From positions 496,001-560,000 of the forward strand of contig CAVWRJ010000021.1 of assembly GCA_963757335.1 (NCBI GenBank): DNA of 64,000 nucleotides, written 5' to 3'. This DNA is from DASQPA01 sp963757335. GTDB lineage: Bacteria; Acidobacteriota; Thermoanaerobaculia; Multivoradales; UBA5704. Shown in pieces: positions 8,892 through 17,265 of the stretch; within the stretch, counting starts at the first letter, position 1, and every line of letters begins with the position of its first letter. The position numbers were made by a program, and so were the translations under genes. A model generated the notes under the pieces. That model ran no database searches. It was not told the origin of the DNA and saw nothing but the letters and a program-made list of their open reading frames with translations.

Positions 8892-10268
8892 ATGGAAGGA
8901 AAGAGGTCGAGCGATCCCCTGCACGGACCGCGTTTCGGGACGGAAAAGGTCTACGACGTCCTCGGGATCGGCTTCGGTCCGTCCAACTTGGCCGTGGCCG
9001 CGGCAATCGCCGAGGAGGCGTCGGAGCCGGACGGGGCGCTCACCAGCCTCTTCCTCGAGCGCAAGCCGAGCTATGCGTGGCACCCCGGCATGCTGCTCGA
9101 AGGCGCCCAGGTCCAACTGTCGTTCTTGAAAGACCTGGTGACGCTCCGCAACCCGCAGAGCCGCTTCACCTTCCTCTCCTACTTGAAGAGCAAGGGGCGG
9201 CTCGACAAGTTCGCCAATCTGCGGAACTTCTACCCGACGCGGATCGAGTTCAACGACTACTACTGCTGGGTCGCCGAGCAGCTCTCCTCCCAGGTGCGCT
9301 ACGGCCGGCAGGTGGAATCGGTCGCTCCCGCCGCGGCCGAGGGCGGGCAGGTGGAGCTGCTCCGGGTGCGGGCGCGGGAGGGAGAGAGCGGCAGCGTGGA
9401 GGAGTACCTCTGCCGCAACCTGATCGTGGCGACCGGCGGCGTCCCCGCCTTCCCCAAGGGGGTCGATCTGCCGGAGACGGACGGGATCTTCCACTCGCAC
9501 CAGTTTCTCGATCGGGTGAAGACCCTTTTCCCCGACCCCTGTGGCACTTATCGCTTCGTCGTCGTCGGCTCCGGGCAGAGCGCGGCCGAGATCTTCCAGT
9601 ATCTGATGACCAACTACCCAGAGGCCCAGGTCACGGCGGCTCTCCGCCGCTTCGCCTACAAGCCGGCCGACGACAGCGAGTTCGTCAACGAGATCTTCTT
9701 CCCGCAGATGGTCACCTTTCTCTATGGGCTGCCGGAGACCCGGCGGCGCTCGATCCTCCGCGAGCACAACGACACCAACTACTCGGCCGTCGACCTCGAC
9801 CTCATCAAGGCGATCTACCAGACCCTCTACGAGCGGATGATCGTCAACGATACGCGGGTGACGGTCCAGCCCTTCTTAGAGCTCCGGGAGGTGCGCAACG
9901 TTCCGTCCGGGGTGGTGGCCGAGTTCTGGAGCTCGGCCCAAGAGCGGCCGGAGTTCCTGGAGGCCGACGGCGTCGTCCTCGCCACGGGGTACGTGCGCGA
10001 GAAGCGGCACCCGATCTTGAGGGAGCTCGATCCCTACCTGGTGCCGGACAGCGGCTCCGGCTACCAGGTGACCCGGGATTACCGTCTCGAGACCCGGCCC
10101 GGCTTCGCGCCCCAGGTGTTCCTGCAGGGCTTCTGTGAGGATACGCACGGTCTTTCGGATACTCTGTTGTCGATTCTGCCCGTCCGCTCCTTCGAGATCC
10201 TGCAGGCCCTCCTCGACAACCGCGCGCAGACGCAAGAGCGGGCCGGCACCAACCTGAGCCTCGCCTGA
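8892..10268 (+). CDS. L-lysine/L-ornithine N-monooxygenase (amine N-hydroxylase)
   Basis: A flavin-dependent enzyme of the lysine N6-hydroxylase/ornithine N5-oxygenase family, 458 residues (usual length 430-460). It has the FAD-binding motif GIGFGPSNL (about residues 24-32), the family stretch SFLKDLVTLRNP, the NADPH motif GSGQSAAE (about 226), and the ATGY motif (about 364). It hydroxylates a side-chain amine with NADPH and O2. A GGAGG ribosome site precedes the ATG. It is followed after 19 bp by the cupin/MetRS-like gene. In known hydrazine pathways this pairing uses N6-hydroxylysine as the nucleophilic partner, so lysine is the likelier substrate here; that is inferred from context, not from the active site. 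A siderophore role is the alternative, but no hydroxamate acyltransferase is visible. Confidence 0.92.
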   Translation: MEGKRSSDPLHGPRFGTEKVYDVLGIGFGPSNLAVAAAIAEEASEPDGALTSLFLERKPSYAWHPGMLLEGAQVQLSFLKDLVTLRNPQSRFTFLSYLKSKGRLDKFANLRNFYPTRIEFNDYYCWVAEQLSSQVRYGRQVESVAPAAAEGGQVELLRVRAREGESGSVEEYLCRNLIVATGGVPAFPKGVDLPETDGIFHSHQFLDRVKTLFPDPCGTYRFVVVGSGQSAAEIFQYLMTNYPEAQVTAALRRFAYKPADDSEFVNEIFFPQMVTFLYGLPETRRRSILREHNDTNYSAVDLDLIKAIYQTLYERMIVNDTRVTVQPFLELREVRNVPSGVVAEFWSSAQERPEFLEADGVVLATGYVREKRHPILRELDPYLVPDSGSGYQVTRDYRLETRPGFAPQVFLQGFCEDTHGLSDTLLSILPVRSFEILQALLDNRAQTQERAGTNLSLA

Positions 10269-10287
10269 CCGGCATAGAGAGGGTTCG

Positions 10288-12375
10288 ATGAAGATTCAAA
10301 AGTTCGACCCGCAAGGTTTCGCCTACGGGGTGCCGTGTCAGGGTCTCTTCCCCTGGAGCGGGGTGGCGGAGACGCCGTTCGGCGCCATGTGGTGCGTCGT
10401 CCCCCCGGGGCAGACGATCAAGCCGCACCGGCACCACGAGGGGGAGACCTACATCGTCGCCCAGGGGCAGGGGGTGATGGCGGTCGGCGGGGAACGGATC
10501 GAGGTCGGGCCCGGCGACGTGATCTTCGTCGACCCGTTCGACCTCCACGCGCTCGAGAACGCGGCGAGCGAGGGCGACCTTCTCTTCCTCGCCGTCTACT
10601 GGGAGGACATGCCGCTCGCCCTCGCCTCGGGGGCGGAGCGGGCGGCCGCCAGGGCCGGCGCCGCGGCGCCGCGGCGGGTCTTGATCACCGCCACCCCGCC
10701 GACCCCGAATGGCGACCTTCACGTCGGGCACCTGTCCGGCCCCTACCTGGGGGCCGACATCTACAAGCGCTACCTCGGGATGCGCGGCATCGAGGCGTTC
10801 TACCTCTCGGGCGCCGACGACCACCAGAGCTACGTGCCCCTCAAAGGGCATCGCACGGGGCAGAGCCCGCGCCAGGTGGCCGATCACTTCGCCGGCGAGA
10901 TCGAGGCGACGCTCAAAGAGGCACGGATTGCGGTCGATCACTTCGCGCGGCCGCAGTCCTCACCGCACCATGTGGCCCAGGTCCAGGAGCTCTTCACGGC
11001 GCTCTGGGAGAAGGGGGCCCTGGTGGCGCGGGAAGCGCCAACCCTCTGGTGCGAGAGCTGCCAGAAGTACCTCTTCGAGGCCCACGTCTCCGGCGGCTGC
11101 CCGCACTGTGGAGCGGGGTCGGACGGCAGCGCCTGCGAGCAGTGCGGCTGGCCCAACGACTGCGTGAACCTGGTCGATCCGCTCTGCAAGTATTGCGGCG
11201 GCACGCCCACGACCCGCACCGTACGCCGCCTCTACTTCCCTCTCGCCCCCTATGCGGACCAGCTCAAGCGCTTCTACGGCGAGGTCAAGATGAGCGATCA
11301 CCTGCGCACACTCTGTGTCCAGATGCTCGCCAAGGGGCTGCCCGAGATCGCCGTCAGCCATCCCGCCGACTGGGGCATCCCGGTCCCCTTTCCCGGCTTC
11401 GAGGGCCAGAGCATCTACGTCTGGCTGGAGATGGCGCCGGGTTTCCTCGCCGCCACCCAGGAGCTTCTCGACCGCCGAGGCGGCGGCTCCTGGAAGGAGG
11501 GCTGGCGGGCCGAGGATCAGAAGCTCGTCCAGTTCTTCGGCTTCGACAACGGCTACTTCCACGCCGTTCTGTTCCCCGCTCTCTTCCTCGCCTATGACCC
11601 GGGCATCCGGCTGGCGCGGGCCTTCGTCACCAACGAGTTCCTCCGCCTGGACGGGGCGAAGTTCTCGACCAGCCGCGGTCACGCCATCTGGGGGAAGGAG
11701 CTCCTGGCGCGGGTGCCGGCCGATGTCGCCCGCTTCTACCTCGCCTGGAGTGGCCCGGAGCGCGAGCAGACCAACTTCACCTTGGCGGGCATGGACGAGA
11801 CGGTCGCGAGGGAGCTAGTAGGCGGCTGGCAGGCCTGGCTCTGCGAGTTGGGAGCCAAGGTGGGAGAGGAGTTCGGCGGCATCGCGCCCGCGAGCGGCGC
11901 CTGGACCGAGAACCACGAGGATTTCTTTCTCTCAATCACCCAACTCGCGGCGGAGGTGGGGAAGGCCTACGAGGCGGAGAGTTTCTCGCCGCAGCGGGCG
12001 GTTCGCCTGCTCTCCGAGTTGGTTCGCCAGGCGCGGCGCTTCGGCCTGGGAGAGAAGCACTGGGGCCGGTTCGAGGCGGGGCGGGAGGAGTGGCGAAACG
12101 CCATCGCCCTGGAGCTGGCGGCGGCCCGCGCTCTCGCTCTCCTAGCGTCGCCGGTCCTGCCCGACTTCTCGGTCCGTCTCTGGCAAGCCCTGGGTCATTC
12201 CCTCGACCATCCCCTCGACCATCCAGCGCCGGTCAGTCCTCTCACCTGGGAGAACATCCCGCAGTTCCTCCCCGGTGGCCAGCGCGTCTCAGGCCTGGTC
12301 GGCTTCGAGGTTACAGCGGGGCTTGCCGGTCCCGCGGAGCCGGCGACAGCCAGGTGTGAATCGGTGCTGGCCTGA
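10288..12375 (+). CDS. Cupin-MetRS-like fusion: hydrazine (N-N bond-forming) synthetase
   Basis: A 695-residue fusion. Residues 1-115 are a cupin with a metal site (PHRHHEGETY at about 45-54, plus a later His in FDLHALEN). Residues about 129-690 are a class I aminoacyl-tRNA-synthetase fold closest to MetRS: HIGH-like PNGDLHVGH (about 141-149), zinc-knuckle pairs CESC, CPHC, CEQC and CKYC (about 252-310), and a KMSKS-like KFSTS (about 458). The same architecture is known from Spb40/PyrN-type hydrazine synthetases. There the MetRS-like part activates an amino acid and esterifies it onto an N-hydroxylated lysine, and the zinc cupin rearranges the ester into an N-N bond. The upstream N-hydroxylase supplies exactly that partner. 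It is not a housekeeping MetRS: it has the cupin, and I see no anticodon-binding signature. The amino acid it activates cannot be read from sequence. Confidence 0.88.
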   Translation: MKIQKFDPQGFAYGVPCQGLFPWSGVAETPFGAMWCVVPPGQTIKPHRHHEGETYIVAQGQGVMAVGGERIEVGPGDVIFVDPFDLHALENAASEGDLLFLAVYWEDMPLALASGAERAAARAGAAAPRRVLITATPPTPNGDLHVGHLSGPYLGADIYKRYLGMRGIEAFYLSGADDHQSYVPLKGHRTGQSPRQVADHFAGEIEATLKEARIAVDHFARPQSSPHHVAQVQELFTALWEKGALVAREAPTLWCESCQKYLFEAHVSGGCPHCGAGSDGSACEQCGWPNDCVNLVDPLCKYCGGTPTTRTVRRLYFPLAPYADQLKRFYGEVKMSDHLRTLCVQMLAKGLPEIAVSHPADWGIPVPFPGFEGQSIYVWLEMAPGFLAATQELLDRRGGGSWKEGWRAEDQKLVQFFGFDNGYFHAVLFPALFLAYDPGIRLARAFVTNEFLRLDGAKFSTSRGHAIWGKELLARVPADVARFYLAWSGPEREQTNFTLAGMDETVARELVGGWQAWLCELGAKVGEEFGGIAPASGAWTENHEDFFLSITQLAAEVGKAYEAESFSPQRAVRLLSELVRQARRFGLGEKHWGRFEAGREEWRNAIALELAAARALALLASPVLPDFSVRLWQALGHSLDHPLDHPAPVSPLTWENIPQFLPGGQRVSGLVGFEVTAGLAGPAEPATARCESVLA

Positions 12376-12439
12376 CCCGCGACCGCGTCGCCCAATAGAT
12401 CCGCGTCCACTATCCTGCTCGCTCGGCGGCGGACGGGCC

Positions 12440-12907
12440 TTAGCTCACTTTCCGAAGACCCTTCTTCTTGACGGCGCTGGTCGCCGCCTCGATCACTTCC
12501 CCGGTCTTCTCGGCGAGGGTGGCTTTGGTCTCCTGCCGGGCCTCCTGCCGGGCTTCCCGCCGTGCCACCTGCCGGAAATCGCGTTCGAGCTTCTCGAGCT
12601 CCGCGTCGGAGAGCTCCTCCAAATTGACGAGGCCGGTGCGCGCCTCCTTCATCGCATAGAGCAGCTCGTCGATCTTCAGGTGGAGGGCCTTCGAATCCCG
12701 GTTCTGGGTGTTCTGGATGAGGAAGACCATGAGGAAGGTGACGATGGTCGTCCCGGTGTTGATCACCAGCTGCCAGGTGTCGGAGAAGTGATAGACCGGC
12801 CCCAGGGCCGCCCAGACCAGCACGACGAGGACCGCGCCGGTGAAGGACCAGGCCGAGCCGAGCACCGAGGAGGCGGACCGTGCAGCCTTACGGAAGAATT
12901 CGTTCAT
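12440..12907 (-). CDS. Low-affinity iron permease-family small membrane protein
   Basis: 155 residues. Two predicted membrane segments near residues 17-40 and 48-66 (FTGAVLVVLVWAALGP and GTTIVTFLMVFLIQ) are followed by QNTQNRDSKALHLKIDELL, the hallmark of the low-affinity iron permease family (pfam04120), and a charged Arg/Glu/Ala-rich tail. The bacterial members are of unproven function despite the family name. The start is the ATG before NEFFRKAA, with a GGAG-like site in the leader. It is convergent with the hydrazine synthetase gene, 64 bp apart. Confidence 0.75.
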   Translation of the reverse strand: MNEFFRKAARSASSVLGSAWSFTGAVLVVLVWAALGPVYHFSDTWQLVINTGTTIVTFLMVFLIQNTQNRDSKALHLKIDELLYAMKEARTGLVNLEELSDAELEKLERDFRQVARREARQEARQETKATLAEKTGEVIEAATSAVKKKGLRKVS

Positions 12908-13271
12908 GGGGGTCTCCCTTTGTTCCTGGCCAAATATGCATGGAAAATGCCAGGGTTGTCCAGCTCTCCACGTGCTTCTCGACGAAATCTCCTCTATCGC
13001 GCACTTTCGCTTATCCTTAATATGAACAACGTCAAGATTGAAGGTAGTGATTCTCAGTTTCTCGTCTGTAAATCTTGACAAATAAACACTGTCCATATAT
13101 TGTCCACCGATCGCAGCGGAACTCAGAGCTTCCGGAGAGCGCTCCCGGCACTCGGAGATCCAGCGCACGCGACCGACATTGTGCTGCCACCTAACGGCGC
13201 AGCATTTTAGCCAGGGCCGGGGGGCCCCCTCTCCCCGGCCCGGCCTTTTTCCCGGAAGGTCTCCCGTTCCC
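12908..13271. other. Intergenic region upstream of the iron-permease-like gene
   Basis: About 360 bp between two minus-strand genes. The part at 12990-13110 is A+T rich and probably holds the promoter of the iron-permease-like gene. A GC-rich hairpin lies at 13214-13245. Confidence 0.5.
13214..13250 (+). terminator. GC-rich hairpin followed by T5 on the plus strand
   Basis: A 9-bp perfect stem (13214-13222 with 13233-13241), then GGCC and TTTTT. It looks like a plus-strand terminator, but I see no plus-strand gene just upstream, so its client is unclear. Confidence 0.4.
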
Positions 13272-13832
13272 TTACATCACCCGGCGGAGAGCGCGCCGCA
13301 CGAGATCGGTCGTCAGGCCGTACACCGCGTGCGAGGCGAGGGCAGAGGCGTGGGTCGAGGCTGGGGTTTCGGTCGGCGGTGGCGACAGGCCGAACGCCGG
13401 CACCGCGACCTCGTCCGCCGCCAGCCAGACGGCGGTGCCGAAGGGCACTCCGGCGCCCACGGCCACCCGCGTGTCGATTTCCGCCAGGGCACCGTAGAGC
13501 GCCCCCATCGCCGCCCCCATGGCGTAGTGGAGGGCAGGGCCTGCCACCTTCTTCTCGCCCTTGTCGAGCTGATGGTGGAAGAGGCCCTGGGAGATCGCAG
13601 TGGCCGCCTTGACCGTCGCATCCTCCCCGCCGCCCTCGTGCTGCTCGCCCTCGGCGCTCTTGCCATCCCCGCGGTCCGCCGAGTGCTGCTCTCCCCCCGA
13701 GCCGCCCTGCTCCGTGACCTTTTTGAGCAGGGCCTGGAACTGATTCATGGCCAGTGAAGCGAGAAGACCGCCGGCCACCCCGGCCGCCAGCCCCTTCCAG
13801 ACGTTGGCATCGTGCGGTCGATCTACCTGCAT
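13272..13832 (-). CDS. DUF1440/YagU-like inner membrane protein
   Basis: 186 residues. It starts with a hydrophobic segment (WKGLAAGVAGGLLASLAMNQF, about residues 12-32). A polar, acidic, Gly-rich linker follows, then a second hydrophobic region containing GPALHYAMGAAMGALYG and GAGVPFGTAVWLAADEVAVP, typical of DUF1440 (YagU) proteins. Function is unknown; YagU has been linked to acid resistance in E. coli. The start was chosen at the ATG before QVDRPHD, inside a longer open frame, because a GGAAAG-type site precedes it. Divergent from the GntR/ABC operon. Confidence 0.7.
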   Translation of the reverse strand: MQVDRPHDANVWKGLAAGVAGGLLASLAMNQFQALLKKVTEQGGSGGEQHSADRGDGKSAEGEQHEGGGEDATVKAATAISQGLFHHQLDKGEKKVAGPALHYAMGAAMGALYGALAEIDTRVAVGAGVPFGTAVWLAADEVAVPAFGLSPPPTETPASTHASALASHAVYGLTTDLVRRALRRVM

Positions 13833-13883
13833 GAGAGACTCCTTTCTTCCCTCTCCAGAGCGTGCAACCGCCATGCCCCGTCC

Positions 13884-13912
13884 TTGACAGCCCTCTGGCC
13901 GTCCCGTACCGT
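13884..13912 (+). promoter_or_regulatory. Candidate promoter of the GntR-ABC operon
   Basis: TTGACA (13884-13889), 17 bp, TACCGT (13907-13912), some 50 bp before the GntR start. A GTGT/ACAC imperfect dyad just downstream (about 13911-13930) could be the GntR operator, as YtrA-type regulators usually control their own operon. Confidence 0.4.
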
Positions 13913-13961
13913 GTCGCTCCAGTAATACACTGTCGGTGAGGGAGAACGGAGGGCGGTCGCT

Positions 13962-14369
13962 TTGGAGAGGACGCTGCGCATCGACCCCAAAGACTCGCGC
14001 CCGATCTGGCGGCAGATCGAGGAGGGGGTGCGGCACCTGGTGGCCTGCGGCTCGCTCGCCGCGGGGACGGGGGTGCCGTCGGTCCGCGACCTGGCGCGCG
14101 AGCTCCAGGTCAACCCGGCGACGGTCTCCAAGGCCTACCAGCGGCTGACCGACGCCGGGGTCCTCGCCGTGCGGCGGGGGGACGGCACCTACGTCTCCGA
14201 CGCGCCGCCGGTCCTCACCGCGGCCGAGCGCGCCGCCCGCCTGGCGCAGGGGGCTCTGCGCTACGCCGGCACCGCCACCACCCTGGGCGCCCCCCGCGAG
14301 GAGGCCGCCGCCGCCCTCGACGCCGCCTGGGAAGAGCTCCAGGCCGAACCTTCTGAGGAGACACGATGA
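13962..14369 (+). CDS. GntR-family transcriptional regulator, YtrA type
   Basis: 135 residues. It has an N-terminal winged helix-turn-helix of the GntR family (PIWRQIEEGVRHLV, GVPSVRDLARELQVNPATV, then a wing with RRGDGTYV) and a short all-helical tail rather than a large ligand-binding domain. That is the YtrA layout usually found at the head of ABC-transporter operons. Start is TTG with an upstream GGAGGG site. Its stop overlaps the ATG of the ABC ATPase (ATGA), so the two are translationally coupled. It likely represses this operon. Confidence 0.85.
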   Translation: MERTLRIDPKDSRPIWRQIEEGVRHLVACGSLAAGTGVPSVRDLARELQVNPATVSKAYQRLTDAGVLAVRRGDGTYVSDAPPVLTAAERAARLAQGALRYAGTATTLGAPREEAAAALDAAWEELQAEPSEETR

Positions 14370-15346
14370 GCCTCGCTTCGCCGCCGCCGGCCCTGGCCAT
14401 CCTGGCCACCGCCGACCTCTCAGTCCGCTATGGCGACCGCCTGGCGTTGGACGGCCTCTCCTTCGCCGTCGCGCCGGGGTCGGTCTATGCCCTTCTCGGC
14501 CCCAACGGCGCCGGCAAGTCCTCTCTCGTCCGCTGCCTCCTGGGCGAGCAGCGGCCGAGCGCCGGCCGCGCCCTCCTCTTCGGGGCGGAGGTCTGGAGCG
14601 AGCGCGCCCGGCTCCTCTCCGAGGTGGGGGTGGTGCCCGAGGAGCCCGACGCGCCCCCGGCGATGAACGCCCGCCAGCTGCTGCGCTTCTGCTCCCGGCT
14701 CTATCCGCGCTGGGACGGCGCTGGGGCCGCGGCGCGCCTGGCCCGCTTCGGAGTGCCCACCAACGTCCCTTTCGGCCGGCTCTCCAAGGGGCAGAAAGGG
14801 CAGGTCTCGCTCACCCTGGCCCTCGCCCCCTCGCCCCGCCTCCTGATCCTCGACGATCCCACCCTCGGGCTCGACCCGCTCGCCCGCCGGACCCTGTTCG
14901 AAGAGCTGATTGGCGAGCTCGCCGACCGCGGCACGACGGTCTTTCTGACCACCCACGACCTGGCGGCGGTCGAGGGCATCGCCGACCGGGTGGGGATCCT
15001 CCGCGGCGGCCGGCTCCTCGTCGACGAGGATCTGGAGAGCCTGAAGCAGCGCTTCCGCCGGATCAGCTTCCCACCCGCCTCCGCCGCTACCCTGGCCGCT
15101 ACCCTGGTAGACGCCGAGCGCGCCGCCGCCCTCGCCCCCTTGGAGCCGGTCGGGGTGGCCGCCCGCGGCTTCCGCACCGAGGCCGTGGTGGCGCGCTGGG
15201 ACGAGGCGCGCTTCGCCGGAGCCGCGGCGGGCTCCCGCCCCGGCACCGGCCCTGCCGACATCGAGGTCTCGGCGCTCAGCCTGGAGGAGATCTTTCTCGC
15301 GCTGGTCGGAGCCGCCGGAGCCAGCGGCAAGGGTGGGGTGGCATGA
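14366..15346 (+). CDS. ABC transporter ATP-binding protein
   Basis: 326 residues. Walker A GPNGAGKSS (about 46-54), an ABC signature degenerated to LSKGQKGQV (instead of LSGGQ), Walker B LLILDDPTLGLDP, and an H-loop in LTTHD. It powers the membrane partner encoded immediately downstream, with a 4-bp ATGA overlap. The signature deviation (SKGQ) is frequent in YtrB-like ATPases. The substrate is unknown. Confidence 0.9.
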   Translation: MSLASPPPALAILATADLSVRYGDRLALDGLSFAVAPGSVYALLGPNGAGKSSLVRCLLGEQRPSAGRALLFGAEVWSERARLLSEVGVVPEEPDAPPAMNARQLLRFCSRLYPRWDGAGAAARLARFGVPTNVPFGRLSKGQKGQVSLTLALAPSPRLLILDDPTLGLDPLARRTLFEELIGELADRGTTVFLTTHDLAAVEGIADRVGILRGGRLLVDEDLESLKQRFRRISFPPASAATLAATLVDAERAAALAPLEPVGVAARGFRTEAVVARWDEARFAGAAAGSRPGTGPADIEVSALSLEEIFLALVGAAGASGKGGVA

Positions 15347-17256
15347 GGGGCTTCGCCGCCGTCTTCTGGCGCGAGGTGGCCGAGCGCCGGCTGCTCCTCT
15401 TCCTCGGTCTCGCCGGCTTCCTGCCGTTCCTCCTGCCCCTGGCCCTCCCCGGAGCGCGGCTCGGCAGGGGGGACCAGGGCGAGGCGGCCCTCCTCCTGGC
15501 GGCGATCGTCGGCGTCCTCCTCGCCCTCGGGCTGGGGGCCTCGGTGCTCGCTCGCGACCTGGCCGAGCGCCGGCTCGGCTTCTACTTCGCGCGCCCGCTC
15601 TCGGGCTGGGAGATCTGGGCGGGCAAGCTCGCTGCCGCCCTGGCGCTCTCCGTCGGCGTCGCCGCCCTCGTCCTGGTGCCGGCTCTCTTCGCCCGGAGAG
15701 TGCGGGAGGAGATCGCCGCCGGTGCCGCCGGGGCGGCCGCCCGGCTCCTCCTCGGCGCTCTGGGGATCGCCGCCCTCGTTCTCGTCGCCCACGCGGTCGG
15801 CATCATGATCCGCTCCCGCTCGCCCTGGGTGGGGCTCGACCTCCTGGCGGCCGGCGTCGTCACCCTCCTCGTCTGGAGCGCCGGAGAGACGCTCGACCGG
15901 GCCGGAATGACGAGCGCCCTCTCGCTCGGCGAGCCGTTCCAGGTCCTCCTCTACCATGCGCTCGCCGCCCTCTCCCCCCTGGTTCTCCTCGCCCTCCTCG
16001 CGGCGAGCGCCGCCCAGGTCCTGGGCGGGCGCACCGACCCGCGGCGGGGGCACCGCCTCCTCTCGCTCACCCTCTGGGGGCTGCTGCTCGCCGCGGCGCT
16101 CGGTCTCGCCGGCTACGCGAGCTGGCTGGTCGCCGCTGCTCCGGCCGAGCTGGCGACGGTCGAAATCGTCGACGCGGCTCCCGCCGGGAGCACCGTGATG
16201 GTCCAGGGCGCCGCCGCCCACCGCGACGGCTACCGGCCGGTCTTCCTCCTCGACGCCCGGTCGGGCCGTTTCGAGCGGCTCTTTCCGGCGCCGGCCTGGC
16301 GCCAGGAAGGCGCCGTCCACTTCTCGGCCGACGGCCGGCGGGCGGTCTGGCTGGAGCCCGGGGATCTCGTCGCGCTCGATCTGACCCGGCCGGGGAGCCC
16401 GCAGCTCCACAGCTCGCGGACGTTCACCTCGCCGCCGACCCTCGCCCTCTCCCCCGACGGCCGCTGGCTCGCCGTGGTGGAGAGGGAGCGGCTGACGGTC
16501 GAAGACTTGGGCTCGGGGCACCTGGCCGCCACGCTTCCGGTGGAGCCGACGAGCGTCTGGAACGGCCGGCTCCAGTTCGTCGACGGCTCCCATCTCCGCT
16601 ACTACCACGCCGAGATCCCCCGGTTCGTCTCGTGGAGCCAGTATCAGATGGCGATCGCGGTCGAGGAGCTCGATCTGGCCACGGGCCGGCACCAGGAGAT
16701 CGGCCGCACCCCTCTCCTCGAAGGCGAGGCGGAATGGGAGGTCAGCCCCGACGGCAGCCGGCTCCTCGTCCACCAGCCGGGGGGCCGGGTCCAGCTGTTC
16801 GCCGCCCGCGGCGGGACCCGGCTGGCCGAGCTCGCCGCTTCGCCGTTCGGCGGCGTCTTCCTGGCCGACGGCCGTATCGCCGTCCGGAGCCCCGGGCCGG
16901 GAGCCAAAGAGCTCACTCTCCTCTCTCCCGACGGCCTCCCCGAGCGGCGCTTCGCCTTCCCCGGCGCCCGCGGCCTCCATCTGGGGGGAGAGCCGCTCCC
17001 CGGCCACCTCTGCCTCGCCGTCGCCACGGGGAGCGCCGCGCCGAGTTTCGACCGGCCCGGGAGCTGGGAGTCTCGGCTCCTCGACCTGGAGACGGGCGAG
17101 TCCCGCTCTCTCGGCCACGGGCTCCTGCCGGTGGGCGGGCCCGCCGCCGGCCCGGGGAGCGTCGGCTCGCGGCTCTTCGAGCGCGAGGGTGGCCGGCTCG
17201 TTCTCCTCGACCTCGCGAGCGGCCGGGAGCGGCAGCTGGCCGGCCGGCCGAGGTAG
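15343..17256 (+). CDS. ABC-2-type permease fused to a C-terminal beta-propeller
   Basis: 637 residues. The first ~270 contain about six hydrophobic segments (LLLFLGLAGFLPFLLPLAL, AALLLAAIVGVLLALGLGA, LLGALGIAALVLVAHAVG and others) with the ABC-2 permease-like RRLGFYFARPLSGWEIWAGK. After the last membrane segment (LWGLLLAAALGLAGYASW), residues ~280-637 form a TolB/WD40-like propeller with repeated LSPDGRWLAVVE, FSADGRRAVWLE and VSPDGSRLLVHQ blades. The propeller probably lies on the outer face. The fusion is uncommon: ABC-2 permeases normally end after the membrane part. Coupled by ATGA overlap to its ATPase. Confidence 0.82.
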   Translation: MRGFAAVFWREVAERRLLLFLGLAGFLPFLLPLALPGARLGRGDQGEAALLLAAIVGVLLALGLGASVLARDLAERRLGFYFARPLSGWEIWAGKLAAALALSVGVAALVLVPALFARRVREEIAAGAAGAAARLLLGALGIAALVLVAHAVGIMIRSRSPWVGLDLLAAGVVTLLVWSAGETLDRAGMTSALSLGEPFQVLLYHALAALSPLVLLALLAASAAQVLGGRTDPRRGHRLLSLTLWGLLLAAALGLAGYASWLVAAAPAELATVEIVDAAPAGSTVMVQGAAAHRDGYRPVFLLDARSGRFERLFPAPAWRQEGAVHFSADGRRAVWLEPGDLVALDLTRPGSPQLHSSRTFTSPPTLALSPDGRWLAVVERERLTVEDLGSGHLAATLPVEPTSVWNGRLQFVDGSHLRYYHAEIPRFVSWSQYQMAIAVEELDLATGRHQEIGRTPLLEGEAEWEVSPDGSRLLVHQPGGRVQLFAARGGTRLAELAASPFGGVFLADGRIAVRSPGPGAKELTLLSPDGLPERRFAFPGARGLHLGGEPLPGHLCLAVATGSAAPSFDRPGSWESRLLDLETGESRSLGHGLLPVGGPAAGPGSVGSRLFEREGGRLVLLDLASGRERQLAGRPR

Positions 17257-17265
17257 GATGGCGCC

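Noticed and set aside
8892..10268. Hydroxamate siderophore locus
   Set aside because: Not excluded, but no acyl/formyl-transferase is present and the adjacent cupin-MetRS gene points to N-N chemistry; the TonB receptor is 37 kb away.
10288..12375. Housekeeping methionyl-tRNA synthetase
   Set aside because: The cupin fusion, degenerate KMSKS and operon with an N-hydroxylase fit hydrazine synthetases better.
13179..13757. Plus-strand gene opposite the DUF1440 protein
   Set aside because: Antisense shadow; the minus-strand translation has coherent membrane segments and family motifs.
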